DNA from: Domibacillus indicus
GTDB lineage: Bacteria; Bacillota; Bacilli; Bacillales; Domibacillaceae
Direction of reading: 5' to 3'
Length of the DNA stretch: 64,000 bases
Assembly (NCBI RefSeq): GCF_000970685.1
Contig: NZ_LAJB01000007.1
Location: forward strand, 248,001-312,000
Shown here piece by piece: positions 10,568 to 20,489 of the stretch. Every line of letters begins with the position of its first letter. The stretch's first letter is position 1. Position numbers and translations under genes: made by a program. Below the pieces are notes generated by a model, which worked only from the letters and a program-made list of their open reading frames with translations, had not been told where the DNA came from and did not search any database.

Positions 10568-11345
10568 ATCCATTTATTTTCTTTTTCATTTGCTTGATGG
10601 CTCCTTTTTCAAGCCGGGATACCTGGGCCTGAGAGATGCCGATTTCATCAGCTACCTCCATTTGAGTCCGGCCTGTAAAAAACCGTTTTTCAATAATCAT
10701 CCGCTCCCGATCCGATAATTTATTTAATTCATCGGTAACGGTCATCGTATCCACCCATTCTTTTTCCCTGTCTTTTCCATCACTAATTTGATCCATCATG
10801 TAAATTGGATCACCGCCGTCCTGGAAAACCGGTTCAAACAAAGAAACGGGATCTTGAATGGCATCAAGCGCAAATACCATTTCTTCCTTTGGTACATCAA
10901 TCGCACGGGCGATTTCCTCTGTTGCAGGCTCAACCGACCGTTCTGCTGTCAGTTTCTCTCTTGCCTGCAAAGCTTTATAAGCAATATCACGAAGAGAGCG
11001 CGATACCCGAATCGGGTTGTTGTCTCGAAGATAGCGGCGTATTTCACCGATAATCATTGGAACTGCGTATGTTGAAAAGCGGACATTGTGGCTTAAATCA
11101 AAATTATCGATTGATTTCATCAAACCGATACATCCAACTTGAAACAAATCATCGGCTTGTTCGTTACGGTGGTTAAATCGTTGAATAACACTTAAAACGA
11201 GGCGTAAATTTCCGGTGACAAGCTCTTCACGCGCTTGCTTATCCCCATTTTGATATTTCACAAACAGCACTTTCATTTCAGGATTGGTTAACACAGGCAG
11301 CGTCGATGTATCAACACCGCATAAGACAACTTTATTTCGGGCCAT
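10566..11345 (-). CDS. sigG: sigG, sporulation sigma factor G
   Basis: Late forespore sigma factor. It carries the N-terminal motif RNKVVLCGVDTSTLPVLT that binds anti-sigma proteins. Region 2 follows (GNLRLVLSVIQRF, ADDLFQVGCIGLMKSIDNFD, FSTYAVPMIIGEIRRYLRD), then region 4.2 near the C-terminus (TQMEVADEIGISQAQVSRLEK). The length is 259-260 residues. ATG at 11345 lies eight bases after AGGAGG, and a GTG directly before it could also serve. A 7-bp inverted repeat around the ribosome site may limit translation. The order spoIIGA-sigE-sigG is conserved. Confidence 0.97.
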   Translation of the reverse strand: MARNKVVLCGVDTSTLPVLTNPEMKVLFVKYQNGDKQAREELVTGNLRLVLSVIQRFNHRNEQADDLFQVGCIGLMKSIDNFDLSHNVRFSTYAVPMIIGEIRRYLRDNNPIRVSRSLRDIAYKALQAREKLTAERSVEPATEEIARAIDVPKEEMVFALDAIQDPVSLFEPVFQDGGDPIYMMDQISDGKDREKEWVDTMTVTDELNKLSDRERMIIEKRFFTGRTQMEVADEIGISQAQVSRLEKGAIKQMKKKING

Positions 11346-11346
11346 C

Positions 11347-11383
11347 ACTGTTCCTCCTCATGATGTCTGTTTCTCAGAACAGT
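11347..11383 (-). promoter_or_regulatory. inverted repeat enclosing the sigG ribosome binding site
   Basis: On the minus strand ACTGTTC (11377-11383) can pair with GAACAGT (11347-11353). The 3' arm lies between the GGAGG ribosome site and the ATG, and the 23-base loop holds the Shine-Dalgarno sequence. The 5' arm can alternatively form a smaller CTGTT/AACAG hairpin (11367-11382). A sigma-F-like promoter (GAATA, about 16 bases, CAATACT) may lie just upstream but is a weak match. Confidence 0.5.
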
Positions 11384-11406
11384 ATTGCCGGCCCGAAAAA
11401 AATTAT

Positions 11407-12135
11407 TCAGCGCAGTTTATTGAGTTCCTTTTTCAATCTCCCAATAATCTTTTTCTCAAGTCGCGAAATATAAGATTGCGAGATTCCCAGCAAATCGGCC
11501 ACGTCTTTTTGCGTTCTTTCTTCTTGTCCATTCAACCCAAAACGCATCTCAATAATTTGCTTTTCACGTCCTTCTAAGTCTTCAAGCGCCTCTGACACCA
11601 GGTGTTTGTCCACTTCTTCTTCAATGCCTTTTGTAATAATATCGCTTTCTGTGCCAAGCACATCGGACAGCAGCAATTCATTCCCGTCCCAGTCAATATT
11701 TAAAGGTTCATCAAATGAAATCTCTGAACGGATTTTATTATTGCGGCGCAGGTACATCAAGATTTCATTCTCGATACAGCGGGACGCATACGTTGCGAGC
11801 TTTATTTTCTTTTCCGGGTCAAATGTATTCACTGCTTTAATAAGCCCGATTGCTCCGATACTAATAAGATCTTCAATATGAATTCCAGTATTTTCGAATT
11901 TCCGGGCAATATAAACAACGAGGCGTAAATTCCGTTCGATCAGCATTGCCCGGACCGCCTTATCTCCTGATGAAAGCTTTTTTAGAAGGTGCGCTTCTTC
12001 ATCTCTCGTCAGGGGGGGAGGAAGCGCCTCACTTCCGCCGATATAATAAATCTCTTTCGACTTGATACCGGCTTTTTGCATCATATTGTACATAACATAC
12101 ATCCACTTTGTTTTTACTTGCCGCAAATTGTTCAC
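11407..12135 (-). CDS. sigE: sigE, sporulation sigma factor E (pro-sigma-E)
   Basis: Early mother-cell sigma factor made as an inactive membrane-associated precursor. The 242 residues start with a hydrophobic/basic pro-sequence (about 1-29) ahead of [13 protein letters not shown], where SpoIIGA cleaves in homologs. Region 2 motifs are [35 protein letters not shown] and [18 protein letters not shown]. Region 4 is [22 protein letters not shown]. It lies 12 bases downstream of spoIIGA, its activating protease. Confidence 0.98.
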   Translation of the reverse strand: MNNLRQVKTKWMYVMYNMMQKAGIKSKEIYYIGGSEALPPPLTRDEEAHLLKKLSSGDKAVRAMLIERNLRLVVYIARKFENTGIHIEDLISIGAIGLIKAVNTFDPEKKIKLATYASRCIENEILMYLRRNNKIRSEISFDEPLNIDWDGNELLLSDVLGTESDIITKGIEEEVDKHLVSEALEDLEGREKQIIEMRFGLNGQEERTQKDVADLLGISQSYISRLEKKIIGRLKKELNKLR

Positions 12136-12147
12136 TCACCTTTCCAT

Positions 12148-12996
12148 TCATTCCTGAACCATATTCGGATGCAAAATGCAGACAAACGACTGATCATTCG
12201 ATAAAGCCCTGTCCGTAAATGTGACAAGCGCTCTATCCGTTTTCCGTTCTTTCCCGTTAATCCAAACTGTAAAATTGTCTGTCCGAAATGAAGCAAGCAG
12301 CCTGCTTTCGGCATGAATAGACTTAGATGGAATCCAAACGAGTTTTTCAGTCCAATTGTCTGGAAGTTGCAGCAGATCGCTAATATCTTCTTTAAACAAC
12401 GCTTCCGGCCACTGCTCGTGCGGATTGATTTGACATATCGCTACCTCTCTTTTAGAGATGGGGTCGCAAAGCGCATTGCCTGTGTCAATCAAGCCTTTTC
12501 CCGACCAGTTTATCCCGCAAAGCGTAAAAGAAACGGGCACTGTCTGGCTGATTGTCCGCCTTGTAGCATTCAGGTTAAACAGCCGGCGCTGAATAAAGTA
12601 AAAAGAAATTGCTACTGACATAATAAAAAAGAATACGAGAGACCATTTTCCTCCCGCGGCATACTGTGTATACATAGATTGAAATCCGAATAAAATACCG
12701 CCTGTGAGAAAAACGATCAGATAAAACGTAAGGACCATAGAGATGAGACTTGTTACACCGGTTGTTTTGAAAGCGATGCGGATCATGAATAAAGGCATGA
12801 CCATTGTTAACGATTTGTTTAAAAGCCCGGTGGGACCTGCCGCTAAATAAAGCCATACCGGTATGGTTCCGGCTAATGAGGCTGCAAGCAGCCGGGAAAG
12901 CCGAAGCGGGCGGCCGCTCAGCTTTCCCGTTACAAAAAGCAGCAGCGCATCTGCAGCAAAATTAAAGAAAATAATTCCCTCAGCGTAACCGGTCAA
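12148..12996 (-). CDS. spoIIGA: spoIIGA, pro-sigma-E processing protease
   Basis: Membrane aspartic protease that cleaves pro-sigma-E after a signal from the forespore (SpoIIR). The N-terminal half (about 1-150) has five hydrophobic segments. The C-terminal half is a soluble aspartyl protease domain with the active-site motif GLIDTGNALCDP near 168-179. At 282 residues it is somewhat shorter than the 309-residue B. subtilis protein, but both halves are intact. It is the first gene of the spoIIG operon. Confidence 0.96.
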   Translation of the reverse strand: MTGYAEGIIFFNFAADALLLFVTGKLSGRPLRLSRLLAASLAGTIPVWLYLAAGPTGLLNKSLTMVMPLFMIRIAFKTTGVTSLISMVLTFYLIVFLTGGILFGFQSMYTQYAAGGKWSLVFFFIMSVAISFYFIQRRLFNLNATRRTISQTVPVSFTLCGINWSGKGLIDTGNALCDPISKREVAICQINPHEQWPEALFKEDISDLLQLPDNWTEKLVWIPSKSIHAESRLLASFRTDNFTVWINGKERKTDRALVTFTDRALSNDQSFVCILHPNMVQE

Positions 12997-13040
12997 TTCA
13001 TCCCTCCCTTTTTCCGGCTGCCTGTCCTATGAGCAATAGT

Positions 13041-13079
13041 GTAACGGAATCATTAGCTGATGTATGTCGGAATGTCAGT
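13041..13079 (-). promoter_or_regulatory. candidate spoIIG promoter region with Spo0A-like boxes
   Basis: Between the ftsZ terminator and spoIIGA, TGTCGGA (13065-13071) and TGTCAGT (13073-13079) resemble the Spo0A box TGNCGAA with one and two mismatches. TACACT on the minus strand (about 13039-13044) could be the -10 box. By homology with B. subtilis, spoIIG uses a sigma-A promoter with an over-long spacer activated by Spo0A. The match here is moderate only. Confidence 0.35.
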
Positions 13080-13111
13080 GAATTTTTACAGTAGTTTTTC
13101 CGAATCATGTC

Positions 13112-13145
13112 AAAAAAAATCCCGCCACAGTAGTGGCGGGATTTC
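13112..13145 (-). terminator. terminator after ftsZ
   Basis: A 12-bp stem, AAATCCCGCCAC/GTGGCGGGATTT, has a four-base loop and seven or more T on the minus strand. It starts inside the ftsZ stop region and separates ftsAZ from spoIIGA. Confidence 0.92.
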
Positions 13146-13149
13146 GCTT

Positions 13150-14316
13150 TTATCTTCTTCGATTGCGATTGCGCAAGAAAGTTGGTATATCAAGTGTTTC
13201 GTCTGCTGAAGGCTGCTGTGGCTGGCGAGTCGGCTGCTCCGGCGCCGGTGCATCTTCACGTTTTACTTCACGCGGCTTAGGCTGATGCTGCTGAGAAGCC
13301 GGCTGCTGCTGTGGTTTTATTTGTCCAAGCCCTGACCGAGGCTGCTGCCCGGCTTCATTAGGCATTTCTTTAAAGCCTGTTGCGATCACTGTAACCACAA
13401 TTTCTTCTTTCAGGTTCTCATTGATAACAGAGCCGAAAATCATATTTACATCCTGGTCAGAAGCGGAAGAAACAATATCTGCTGCTTCCTGCACTTCATA
13501 AAGGCTTAAATTTGTTCCACCTGTAATGTTCATCAGAACGCCCTGGGCACCATCAATTGCTTTTTCAAGCAATGGGCTGGAAATGGCTTTTTTCGCAGCT
13601 TCTACTGCCCGGTTTTCCCCGGAGGCAACACCGATTCCCATGAGCGCTGAGCCTTTGTTTGACATGATTGTTTTTACATCGGCAAAATCCAGGTTGATTA
13701 GCCCAGGCGTTGCAATTAAGTCAGAGATCCCCTGAACACCCTGGCGGAGCACATTGTCGGCCTCACGGAAGGCTTCAAGCATTGGCGTGCTTTTATCGAC
13801 AATTTCCAACAAACGGTCATTCGGAATGACAATTAGCGTGTCTACAGATGCTTTCATTGCCTCGATTCCACCAGCTGCTTGTGTAGCGCGCTTACGCCCT
13901 TCAAATGTAAATGGACGTGTTACCACGCCAACAGTTAACGCACCAAGATCTTTTGCGATCTGGGCAATAACTGGTGCGGCACCAGTACCTGTACCGCCGC
14001 CCATTCCAGCGGTAACAAAAACCATATCCGCACCTTTGAGTGCTTCTTCAATCTGCTCTTTACTTTCTTCTGCCGCTTTTTTTCCGACTTCAGGGTTGGC
14101 CCCTGCCCCTAAGCCTCGTGTCAGCTTATTGCCAATTTGCATTTTCACTTCCGCCTGGGATAAATTAAGGGCCTGCGCGTCTGTATTGACCGCAATAAAA
14201 TCTACTCCCTGTACTCCATGTTCAATCATTCGGTTAACGGCATTGTTTCCGCCGCCGCCAACACCGATTACTTTAATCGTTGCCAATGAGTCTACACTTG
14301 TATCAAATTCAAGCAT
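13150..14316 (-). CDS. ftsZ: ftsZ, tubulin-like division GTPase
   Basis: Polymerises into the Z ring at mid-cell or the polar septum. The GTP-binding signature GGGTGTG is at 106-112. The variable linker (about 315-375) is rich in Gln and Pro. The C-terminal peptide [13 protein letters not shown] binds FtsA, SepF and other partners. I chose the ATG at 14316 (MLEFDTSVD) because GGGAGG lies eight bases upstream; an ATG 15 bases earlier overlaps that site. Length is 388 residues. It is co-transcribed with ftsA. Confidence 0.98.
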   Translation of the reverse strand: MLEFDTSVDSLATIKVIGVGGGGNNAVNRMIEHGVQGVDFIAVNTDAQALNLSQAEVKMQIGNKLTRGLGAGANPEVGKKAAEESKEQIEEALKGADMVFVTAGMGGGTGTGAAPVIAQIAKDLGALTVGVVTRPFTFEGRKRATQAAGGIEAMKASVDTLIVIPNDRLLEIVDKSTPMLEAFREADNVLRQGVQGISDLIATPGLINLDFADVKTIMSNKGSALMGIGVASGENRAVEAAKKAISSPLLEKAIDGAQGVLMNITGGTNLSLYEVQEAADIVSSASDQDVNMIFGSVINENLKEEIVVTVIATGFKEMPNEAGQQPRSGLGQIKPQQQPASQQHQPKPREVKREDAPAPEQPTRQPQQPSADETLDIPTFLRNRNRRR

Positions 14317-14352
14317 GGCAAATCCTCCCATTCACTGAGTCTTTTTTGGCGA

Positions 14353-15666
14353 TTATTCTTCAAAAAAGTACCCAAAAAGTTTTTTCATCTTTCCTTTGAC
14401 GCCTTTTTCTTCTTCAGCATGCGGCTGCTCTTTTTTAGCAGACTTTATTACTTCCTGCTTCACTTCCGGCCGCTCTTTTCTTGGTTCTTTTCCTGCTGAC
14501 GGCATTTGATTTGCCTCACTTAATTTCCGTCCTGTTAACCGGGCATTTTTATAGGCGTACTTTATAAGGCCCACAGAAGTGGTATACTGCGGTTCACGAA
14601 CACCAATATAATCCGGAATTGCGACACGGACCCGATTCTGAAATACATCCTGGGCTAAATCAAGAATACCATTCATGGCAGATGATCCGCCGGTTAAAAC
14701 GAAACCGCCTGGAATATCATGAACACCTGATTGTCGAAGATGTTCAACAACCATCATAAATAGTTCTTCCAGCCTCGCTTCAATAATTTCCGAGATTTCA
14801 AGCTGGTTAAATTGGTCATGCTGGTCACTGCCAATAACAGGGACACTGAACACCTCTTCTTCTGAAGCTAGATCGTAAAAAGCATGGCCATGCTTTATTT
14901 TAATTTGTTCTGCTTCTTCTGTCGATGTGCGAAGACCTATAGATAAATCTTTTGTAATATGGTCACCGCCGACAGGGAGTACTGTGGTCTGCCGGATATA
15001 CCCGTCTCTAAAATACGAAATGGTTGTAGACCCTCCGCCAATATCCACGAGCACAGTCCCAAGATTTTTTTCATCCGTCGACAATGCGATTTCTCCGCTT
15101 GCCAGCGGCTGAAGCACAATTTCATTAATATCCAGGCCTGCACGTTCAACACAGCGCAGTGTGTTATGTAAAAACGTTCTAGAACCAGTCACAATGATGC
15201 CTTCCATCTCAAGACGAACACCAAGCATGCCGCGCGGATCATTAATTTCATCAAAACCATCTACAATAAACTGTTTTGCGATAATGTTTACGATTTCTCT
15301 ATCCGGCGGAATCGACATTACTTGTGCGGCATCTTTTACACGGATCACATCTTCACTTGTAATTTCACGGTTTTCACTTGAAACAGCCACAACGCCATTA
15401 CAAGGGTGAAGAATAGCATGATTGGCTGCAATGCCAACGATCACTGACCGAATTTCAAGACCAACCATACGCTCTGCCTGTTCAATCGCTTTTTTGATTG
15501 AATGGACCGTGTCATCAATGTCAACAACCGCTCCTTTTCGAATCCCTTTTGATTTTACACTTCCGACACCAATTATATTTAAAGAATCATTAACCATTTC
15601 GCCAATAATTACTTTAATTGCGGATGTACCGATGTCGAGACTTACTAGAACTTCATTATTATTCAT
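14353..15666 (-). CDS. ftsA: ftsA, actin-like Z-ring membrane anchor
   Basis: Binds the FtsZ tail and attaches filaments to the membrane. The 437 residues have the actin-type ATPase motifs (VSLDIGTSAIKVIIGE near 8-23, VDIGGGSTTISYF near 205, GGFVLTGGSSAMNG near 335). The C-terminal amphipathic helix is GKMKKLFGYFFEE. It sits 36 bases upstream of ftsZ. A sigma-H-type promoter precedes it. Confidence 0.97.
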   Translation of the reverse strand: MNNNEVLVSLDIGTSAIKVIIGEMVNDSLNIIGVGSVKSKGIRKGAVVDIDDTVHSIKKAIEQAERMVGLEIRSVIVGIAANHAILHPCNGVVAVSSENREITSEDVIRVKDAAQVMSIPPDREIVNIIAKQFIVDGFDEINDPRGMLGVRLEMEGIIVTGSRTFLHNTLRCVERAGLDINEIVLQPLASGEIALSTDEKNLGTVLVDIGGGSTTISYFRDGYIRQTTVLPVGGDHITKDLSIGLRTSTEEAEQIKIKHGHAFYDLASEEEVFSVPVIGSDQHDQFNQLEISEIIEARLEELFMMVVEHLRQSGVHDIPGGFVLTGGSSAMNGILDLAQDVFQNRVRVAIPDYIGVREPQYTTSVGLIKYAYKNARLTGRKLSEANQMPSAGKEPRKERPEVKQEVIKSAKKEQPHAEEEKGVKGKMKKLFGYFFEE

Positions 15667-15749
15667 GCTGCGGCACCTCCTTTACCCTAAAAGCGTGAAT
15701 AATCGAACGACAATTCGCACATTTACTCCTTGAATATATGTTAAGAACG

Positions 15750-15779
15750 TAATTCGTCATATTCCACATGATTTCCTTT
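15750..15779 (-). promoter_or_regulatory. sigma-H-type promoter of ftsAZ
   Basis: On the minus strand AAAGGAAAT (15771-15779), 12 bases, then GACGAATTA (15750-15758) match the sigma-H consensus RnAGGAwww / RnnGAATww at every fixed position. In B. subtilis a sigma-H promoter boosts ftsAZ at sporulation onset; the same role is inferred here. The remaining part of the 210-base gap is AT-rich, with no other promoter I can defend. Confidence 0.8.
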
Positions 15780-15876
15780 TAAAGTTTTATTTTTTGTGTT
15801 TTCAAAACTCTCTCATACAAGTCTACACTAAGATAAGAAGCTGGAAAAGGCTAAGTTATTCTGTTTAAAGAAAACT

Positions 15877-16674
15877 TTATGGCATTTCAGCCTCTTCCTC
15901 AGCCTCTTTGTCTGTTTCTTGCTGCTCTGTCGGATCATAAGCTTTAAAATAAGAGCCGACTTCAATGTCAATGACACCTTTCACATCAGGATTAAGCTGT
16001 GTGGAAATGGAAGGATAATAAACCATTTTCTCTGCAAAGGTTGAGAGGGTGGCAGATACTTCAAATCCATCTGTCATAAACGCTTTTATATGGAGAGGGT
16101 CATTTTTTTTCGGATCATAATACACTTCGGAGATTGTATTAAAAACTTCATCTGGAAGTGTACGGGCAGCTTCTGTAAATAAATCCAGCGCTTTTCCTTC
16201 TTTGAAATCATATAAAATAGGCAGCTGCAGCGGAGCGCCGCTGACAGGCTCGCTTAAAATTTTCCCATTTTGAAGAATCGGATACAAGCCGCCTTTACGG
16301 GCAGCGTAAGCGACCTCCTTCTGTTCAACAACGGCGATGATAAGATCATTGGGAAATCCCATTGTGATATTTGCTTCCTTAATCCGGTCATCTTTTAAAA
16401 GTTCTTCTTCCGCTTTCTTTTTACCGGTTGTCCATATATTGGTTCCGGTTTGAAGGCCACTCTGTTCGATAACCTCCTGCTTTGACATAAGACTGCTTCC
16501 CTGCACATGAATCTCGGCTACTTTACTTAATGAAGACTGCAAGTAGACAACAAGAAGGATAAGAGAGAAAAACAAAGACAACAAGAGCAGCATTCGGCGA
16601 TTCGCTTTCTTTTTTCTTATTTGCTTCAGCTTTGGAATGCGCTCTTCAATCGAAACTACTTTTTGCTTTGTCAT
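15877..16674 (-). CDS. divIB: divIB (ftsQ), divisome membrane protein
   Basis: Bitopic division protein that with FtsL and DivIC links to PBP2B. The 265 residues start with a basic cytoplasmic segment and one membrane helix (about 30-50, LLLLSLFFSLILLVVYLQ). A POTRA domain follows (KVAEIHVQGSSLMSKQEVIEQSG), then the beta domain and an acidic tail. I took the ATG at 16674 (MTKQKVVSIEERIP), with GAGGTG upstream. ylxW, ylxX and sbp, which separate it from ftsA in B. subtilis, are absent, and so is murB before it. Confidence 0.94.
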   Translation of the reverse strand: MTKQKVVSIEERIPKLKQIRKKKANRRMLLLLSLFFSLILLVVYLQSSLSKVAEIHVQGSSLMSKQEVIEQSGLQTGTNIWTTGKKKAEEELLKDDRIKEANITMGFPNDLIIAVVEQKEVAYAARKGGLYPILQNGKILSEPVSGAPLQLPILYDFKEGKALDLFTEAARTLPDEVFNTISEVYYDPKKNDPLHIKAFMTDGFEVSATLSTFAEKMVYYPSISTQLNPDVKGVIDIEVGSYFKAYDPTEQQETDKEAEEEAEMP

Positions 16675-16746
16675 GTTCACACCTCTGCCCATGTTATCAA
16701 TCATCCGCCCATTTTCTTTTTATTCTGACGGCTGACTGCCATGTTT

Positions 16747-17865
16747 TCAAGATGAATGGCCGCCTTTTTTTGTTAGTTCGGCCATTACAGCATACAACCG
16801 GTCAGCAGCATCACGAATACCAAGGCGTGCTGACTCTTCTTTCATTTTTGAAAGCCGCAGGTCATTCATAAGAATAGCGTCTAATTCTTTCATGAGCAGC
16901 CCGCTCGTTAAATCTTTCTCAAGAAGCAGTACGGCGGCTTCCCGATCGGTTAAAGAGCGTGCATTTTTTTCCTGATGGTTATTCGTCACATAAGGACTTG
17001 GAATTAAGATAGACGGAATTCCCAGAGCCGTTAATTCCGCCAGTGTGGTAGCCCCTGCTCTGGCCACAACGAGATCACAAGCGGCAAGGACATCCGGCAT
17101 ATTGTGAATAAAAGGCTCAACCGCAACATTTTCAGGCTTTTCTATGGTGTTTAACATGTTTGACACCTGTTCATAATGAACCTCACCTGTAACATACAGC
17201 ACCTGGTACTGGCGGCTTGCTAAATCTTTCAGCGCCCCCGTTACAGCGTCATTGATCGGCCTTGCACCGCGGCTTCCACCGAAAATCAGCACAGTTTTTC
17301 GGCCGGTTCGAAATCCGTATTTTTCCAATACTCCAACTCCGCTCGCTTCAATCACTTCCGAGGCACGCGGATTGCCTGTAAGGACGGTTTTTTGTTCAGG
17401 GAAATAGGCTTTTGCTTCCTCAAAGCAAATGGCCACTTTGTTCACATACTTGCTTAAAAACTTGTTTGTCAGCCCGGGCACGCTGTTTTGTTCATGAACA
17501 ATTGTAGGAATATTCATTTTAGCTGCCGCGTACACGACTGGTCCGCACACGTAGCCTCCTGTCCCAATCACAACGTCAGGCTGAAATTCTTTCAGCATTT
17601 TTTTGCATTCATTAACGCCCTTTAAAAAGCGCATAATTGTTTTCACATTTTCAAATGAGACCGACCGGCGAAATCCAGTAATATCAATCGACTTAAAAGG
17701 AATGTCTTCGCGCACGACAAGCTTGGATTCAAGCCCCTTTTCTGTTCCGATATATAAAAAAGAAGTGTCCGGATGTTTCATTTTAATCATTCGAATAAGT
17801 GCGAGTGCCGGATAAATATGTCCACCCGTTCCTCCGCCGCTGACCACTATTTTCAATTCTTTCAC
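16747..17865 (-). CDS. murG: murG, lipid II synthase (GlcNAc transferase)
   Basis: Transfers GlcNAc from UDP-GlcNAc to lipid I at the cytoplasmic membrane face. It is a GT-B fold enzyme of 372 residues. The N-terminal glycine loop [14 protein letters not shown] is at 9-22. A second G-loop is [11 protein letters not shown] near 195, and the UDP-binding region includes [22 protein letters not shown] near 268-290. It lies downstream of spoVE. The 120-base gap between them has no feature I can support beyond a weak promoter-like TTGATT-17-TAAGAT. Confidence 0.96.
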   Translation of the reverse strand: MKELKIVVSGGGTGGHIYPALALIRMIKMKHPDTSFLYIGTEKGLESKLVVREDIPFKSIDITGFRRSVSFENVKTIMRFLKGVNECKKMLKEFQPDVVIGTGGYVCGPVVYAAAKMNIPTIVHEQNSVPGLTNKFLSKYVNKVAICFEEAKAYFPEQKTVLTGNPRASEVIEASGVGVLEKYGFRTGRKTVLIFGGSRGARPINDAVTGALKDLASRQYQVLYVTGEVHYEQVSNMLNTIEKPENVAVEPFIHNMPDVLAACDLVVARAGATTLAELTALGIPSILIPSPYVTNNHQEKNARSLTDREAAVLLLEKDLTSGLLMKELDAILMNDLRLSKMKEESARLGIRDAADRLYAVMAELTKKGGHSS

Positions 17866-17986
17866 CTCAATAATTCATCTGGCAGCTTTTATTGCTTAAA
17901 TCCGCTGTCCAATGCATTTTCATCTTAAATCAATGCGTCCCGAGAATCAAATATTATCTTAAAAAAGCCGCAAATTTCCTTCTAAA

Positions 17987-19083
17987 TTACCGCATATGAC
18001 GGCTGGCGCTTAACACAATACCGGCAAGAGCGAGAGTCATTGTTAAGGAGGAACCGCCGTAGCTTAAAAAAGGCAGCGTAACACCGGTTACAGGAAGAAG
18101 GCCGGTTACCACACCCAGATTAATGAAAGATTGTAAACAAATCATGCCCGTCAGGCCGAAAACAAGCAGCATGCCGAATGGATCGTCCAGCCTCATGGCA
18201 ATATACACTCCGCGCCAAATCAGCAGAAAAAATAATAGAATGATCCAGAGTGCGCCAATAAAGCCTGTTTCTTCTGACCAAATGGCAAAAATAAAGTCTG
18301 TCTGCGGCTCTGGAAGATAGTAATACTTTTGGCGGCTTTCGCCATATCCATGGCCGAAAAGACCGCCCGGACCAACCGCATACAGGGATTGAATAATTTG
18401 AAAGCCGCTTCCAAGAGGGTCCGACCACGGGTCCAAATAAGCGGTAATCCGCTTCATTCGATAAGGCGCCGATGCGATCAGCACCACAAGCCCGATTACA
18501 GCTGAAACACCAATTGTAACAAAAAAACGGATCGGTGCTCCTGCACTGAAAAGCAGAAGAAAAGCGGTGCCGCCCATCACTGCTGCTGTGCCAAGGTCCG
18601 GCTGCAGCATGATCAGTCCAAAAGCAGCTCCAATAACCGCAAGCGGAAGAAATAAACCTTTCCAAAATAAATGGATCGTTCTTTTTCGTTCAGAAAGAAT
18701 AGCGGCTAAATAAAAAACAAGAGCCATCTTCATAAATTCGGACGGCTGAAATGATAAAGACCCAAAACCGATCCAGCTCTGTGAACCGTTTCGGACCATT
18801 CCAATACCGGGAATAAGAACGGCAATCAGGAGAAGAAAAGCAAGCATAAGTGCCGGCTTTGAATATTCCCTCCATAAGCGGTAATCAAAACGCGAGCAAA
18901 GAACCATCACCAGCACTCCTGCTCCAGCAAATATGGCTTGTCTTTCTACAAAATAAAAGGAATTTCCGTAGTTAAACTGCCCCCACACCTCCCCGGCACT
19001 TGCGACCATAAAAAGGCCGCTTCCCGTCAACAATAAGACAAGCAACAAAAAAAGTTTATCTGTCCCTTGAGTAAAAACGGCAA
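17987..19083 (-). CDS. spoVE: spoVE, SEDS glycosyltransferase of spore cortex; 5' end one base out of frame
   Basis: SEDS-family peptidoglycan polymerase that works with SpoVD in cortex synthesis. The uninterrupted frame (17987-19048) has about ten membrane helices and the SEDS motifs FMKMALVFYLAA, QPDLGTAAVMGG, LPEPQTDFIFAI and LPFLSYGGSS. It lacks a normal start. A TTG at 19081-19083 follows AAAGGGG. Adding one base at the GGG (plus 19064-19066) joins MPFLLKG to TDKLFLLLVLLLTG, giving 365 residues. The distance to GLFMV is then exactly that of B. subtilis SpoVE. It follows murD after a strong terminator. Confidence 0.88.
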
Positions 19084-19105
19084 AGCCACCCCTTTCAAGT
19101 GCATT

Positions 19106-19135
19106 AAAAAACCGGAGCCACCCTGGCCCCGGCTC
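19106..19135 (-). terminator. terminator after murD
   Basis: CCGGGGCCA/TGGCTCCGG pair over nine bases (one G-T wobble) with a three-base loop and six T on the minus strand. It lies between murD and spoVE, so spoVE probably needs read-through or its own promoter. Confidence 0.85.
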
Positions 19136-19139
19136 TTTC

Positions 19140-20489
19140 TTATAACGTATTCACGCACTCAATAAATATGTCTCCGCGTTCTTCAAACGTTTTATATTGA
19201 TCCCAGCTTGCGCAGGCTGGCGATAATAAAATCACATCTCCTTCTTTAGACAAGGCAGCTGCCTTCTGAACAGCGTCATTCATATAATCAGCTTTTTCAA
19301 AAAGTGGTATGCCTGCTTTTTCGGCTGTTTCTCTCCATTTTTCAGCTGTTTCTCCAAAAGCAACAACCGCCTTGACAGCATGCAGATATGGAAGCAAATC
19401 ATCAAATCCGTTTCCACGGTCCAGTCCCCCTGCAAGCAAAATAACCGGTGATTGAAAAGCGGTCAGCGCGCTTTTTGTTGCGAGCGTATTTGTTGCTTTT
19501 GAGTCATTATAAAACTTCCGGCCTTTCCATTCACGGACAAACTGCGTACGGTGCTTAACTCCCGAAAAGCTTTTAAGAACATGACTAATTGCTTCATTAG
19601 AAACGCCTGATAATTTCACTGCTGCCACTGCCGCCAGAATATTTTCGAGGTTGTGGCTGCCCGGAAGTGCAATATCAGCTGCTGACAAAACCGCTTCTCC
19701 GTCGAAATAAACCATGCCTTGTTCTACATAAGCCCCTCTTTCAACCCGGCGGGAAACGGAAAAAGGAATGATGCGGGCGCGGCTTGTTTCCGTCATGGAT
19801 AATAAAGCTTCCTGATCCGCGTTCACAATTAAATAATCTTCCGCTGTCTGGTTTTCCGTAATCTTTATTTTCGCTTTTGCATATTCTTCACGTGAGCCAT
19901 GGTAGTCCAAGTGGGCATCATAGATATTTGTAATGATGGCAATATGCGGACGGAATTTCTGAATCCCCATCAGCTGAAAAGAAGAAAGCTCAATGACTAC
20001 ATGATCCTTCACAGAGGCATGCTGGACAACTTCGGAAGCTACTTTTCCAATATTGCCCGCAAGCACTGTCCCTTTGCCGTCTTTTTTCATCATTTCTTCA
20101 ATCAGTGTGGTGGTAGTCGTTTTTCCGTTGGTCCCCGTAATCGCAATAAATGGCGCCTCCGAGATAAGGCCGGCCAATTCTACTTCTGTAATGACCGGCA
20201 GCCCCTTGGCCACCGCTTTTGATACAATCGGGTTTGAATACGGAATGCCGGGATTTTTCACCATGACCTCAAAACCTTCATCGAGCAGCGTTAACGGGTG
20301 GCTGCCACAAATCACGTTAATTCCCTCGGCTAAAAGCGAGCGGGCTGCTTCATTTTCTTCCAGAGGCTTTCCATCGTTAACCGTTATCTCGGCCCCGAGC
20401 TTTTTTAATAACCGTGCTGCTGCAAGGCCGCTTTTGGCCAGTCCCAGCACCAATACTTTTTTTCCACTAAACTCATTAATCTGTTTCAT
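19140..20489 (-). CDS. murD: murD, UDP-MurNAc-L-Ala:D-Glu ligase
   Basis: Adds D-glutamate to UDP-MurNAc-L-alanine using ATP, in the cytoplasm. The 449 residues carry the Mur-ligase P-loop [13 protein letters not shown] near 115-127, the central motif ELSSFQL near 157, and the C-terminal [12 protein letters not shown] and [10 protein letters not shown] motifs. The ATG at 20489 overlaps the mraY stop as ATGA, showing translational coupling. A longer upstream frame within mraY was rejected. Confidence 0.97.
   Translation of the reverse strand: MKQINEFSGKKVLVLGLAKSGLAAARLLKKLGAEITVNDGKPLEENEAARSLLAEGINVICGSHPLTLLDEGFEVMVKNPGIPYSNPIVSKAVAKGLPVITEVELAGLISEAPFIAITGTNGKTTTTTLIEEMMKKDGKGTVLAGNIGKVASEVVQHASVKDHVVIELSSFQLMGIQKFRPHIAIITNIYDAHLDYHGSREEYAKAKIKITENQTAEDYLIVNADQEALLSMTETSRARIIPFSVSRRVERGAYVEQGMVYFDGEAVLSAADIALPGSHNLENILAAVAAVKLSGVSNEAISHVLKSFSGVKHRTQFVREWKGRKFYNDSKATNTLATKSALTAFQSPVILLAGGLDRGNGFDDLLPYLHAVKAVVAFGETAEKWRETAEKAGIPLFEKADYMNDAVQKAAALSKEGDVILLSPACASWDQYKTFEERGDIFIECVNTL

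Noticed and set aside
13754-14338. 194-codon open frame opposite ftsZ
   Set aside because: Lies wholly antisense to ftsZ, with no ribosome site and a low-complexity Pro/Ser/Ala composition; shadow of a real gene.
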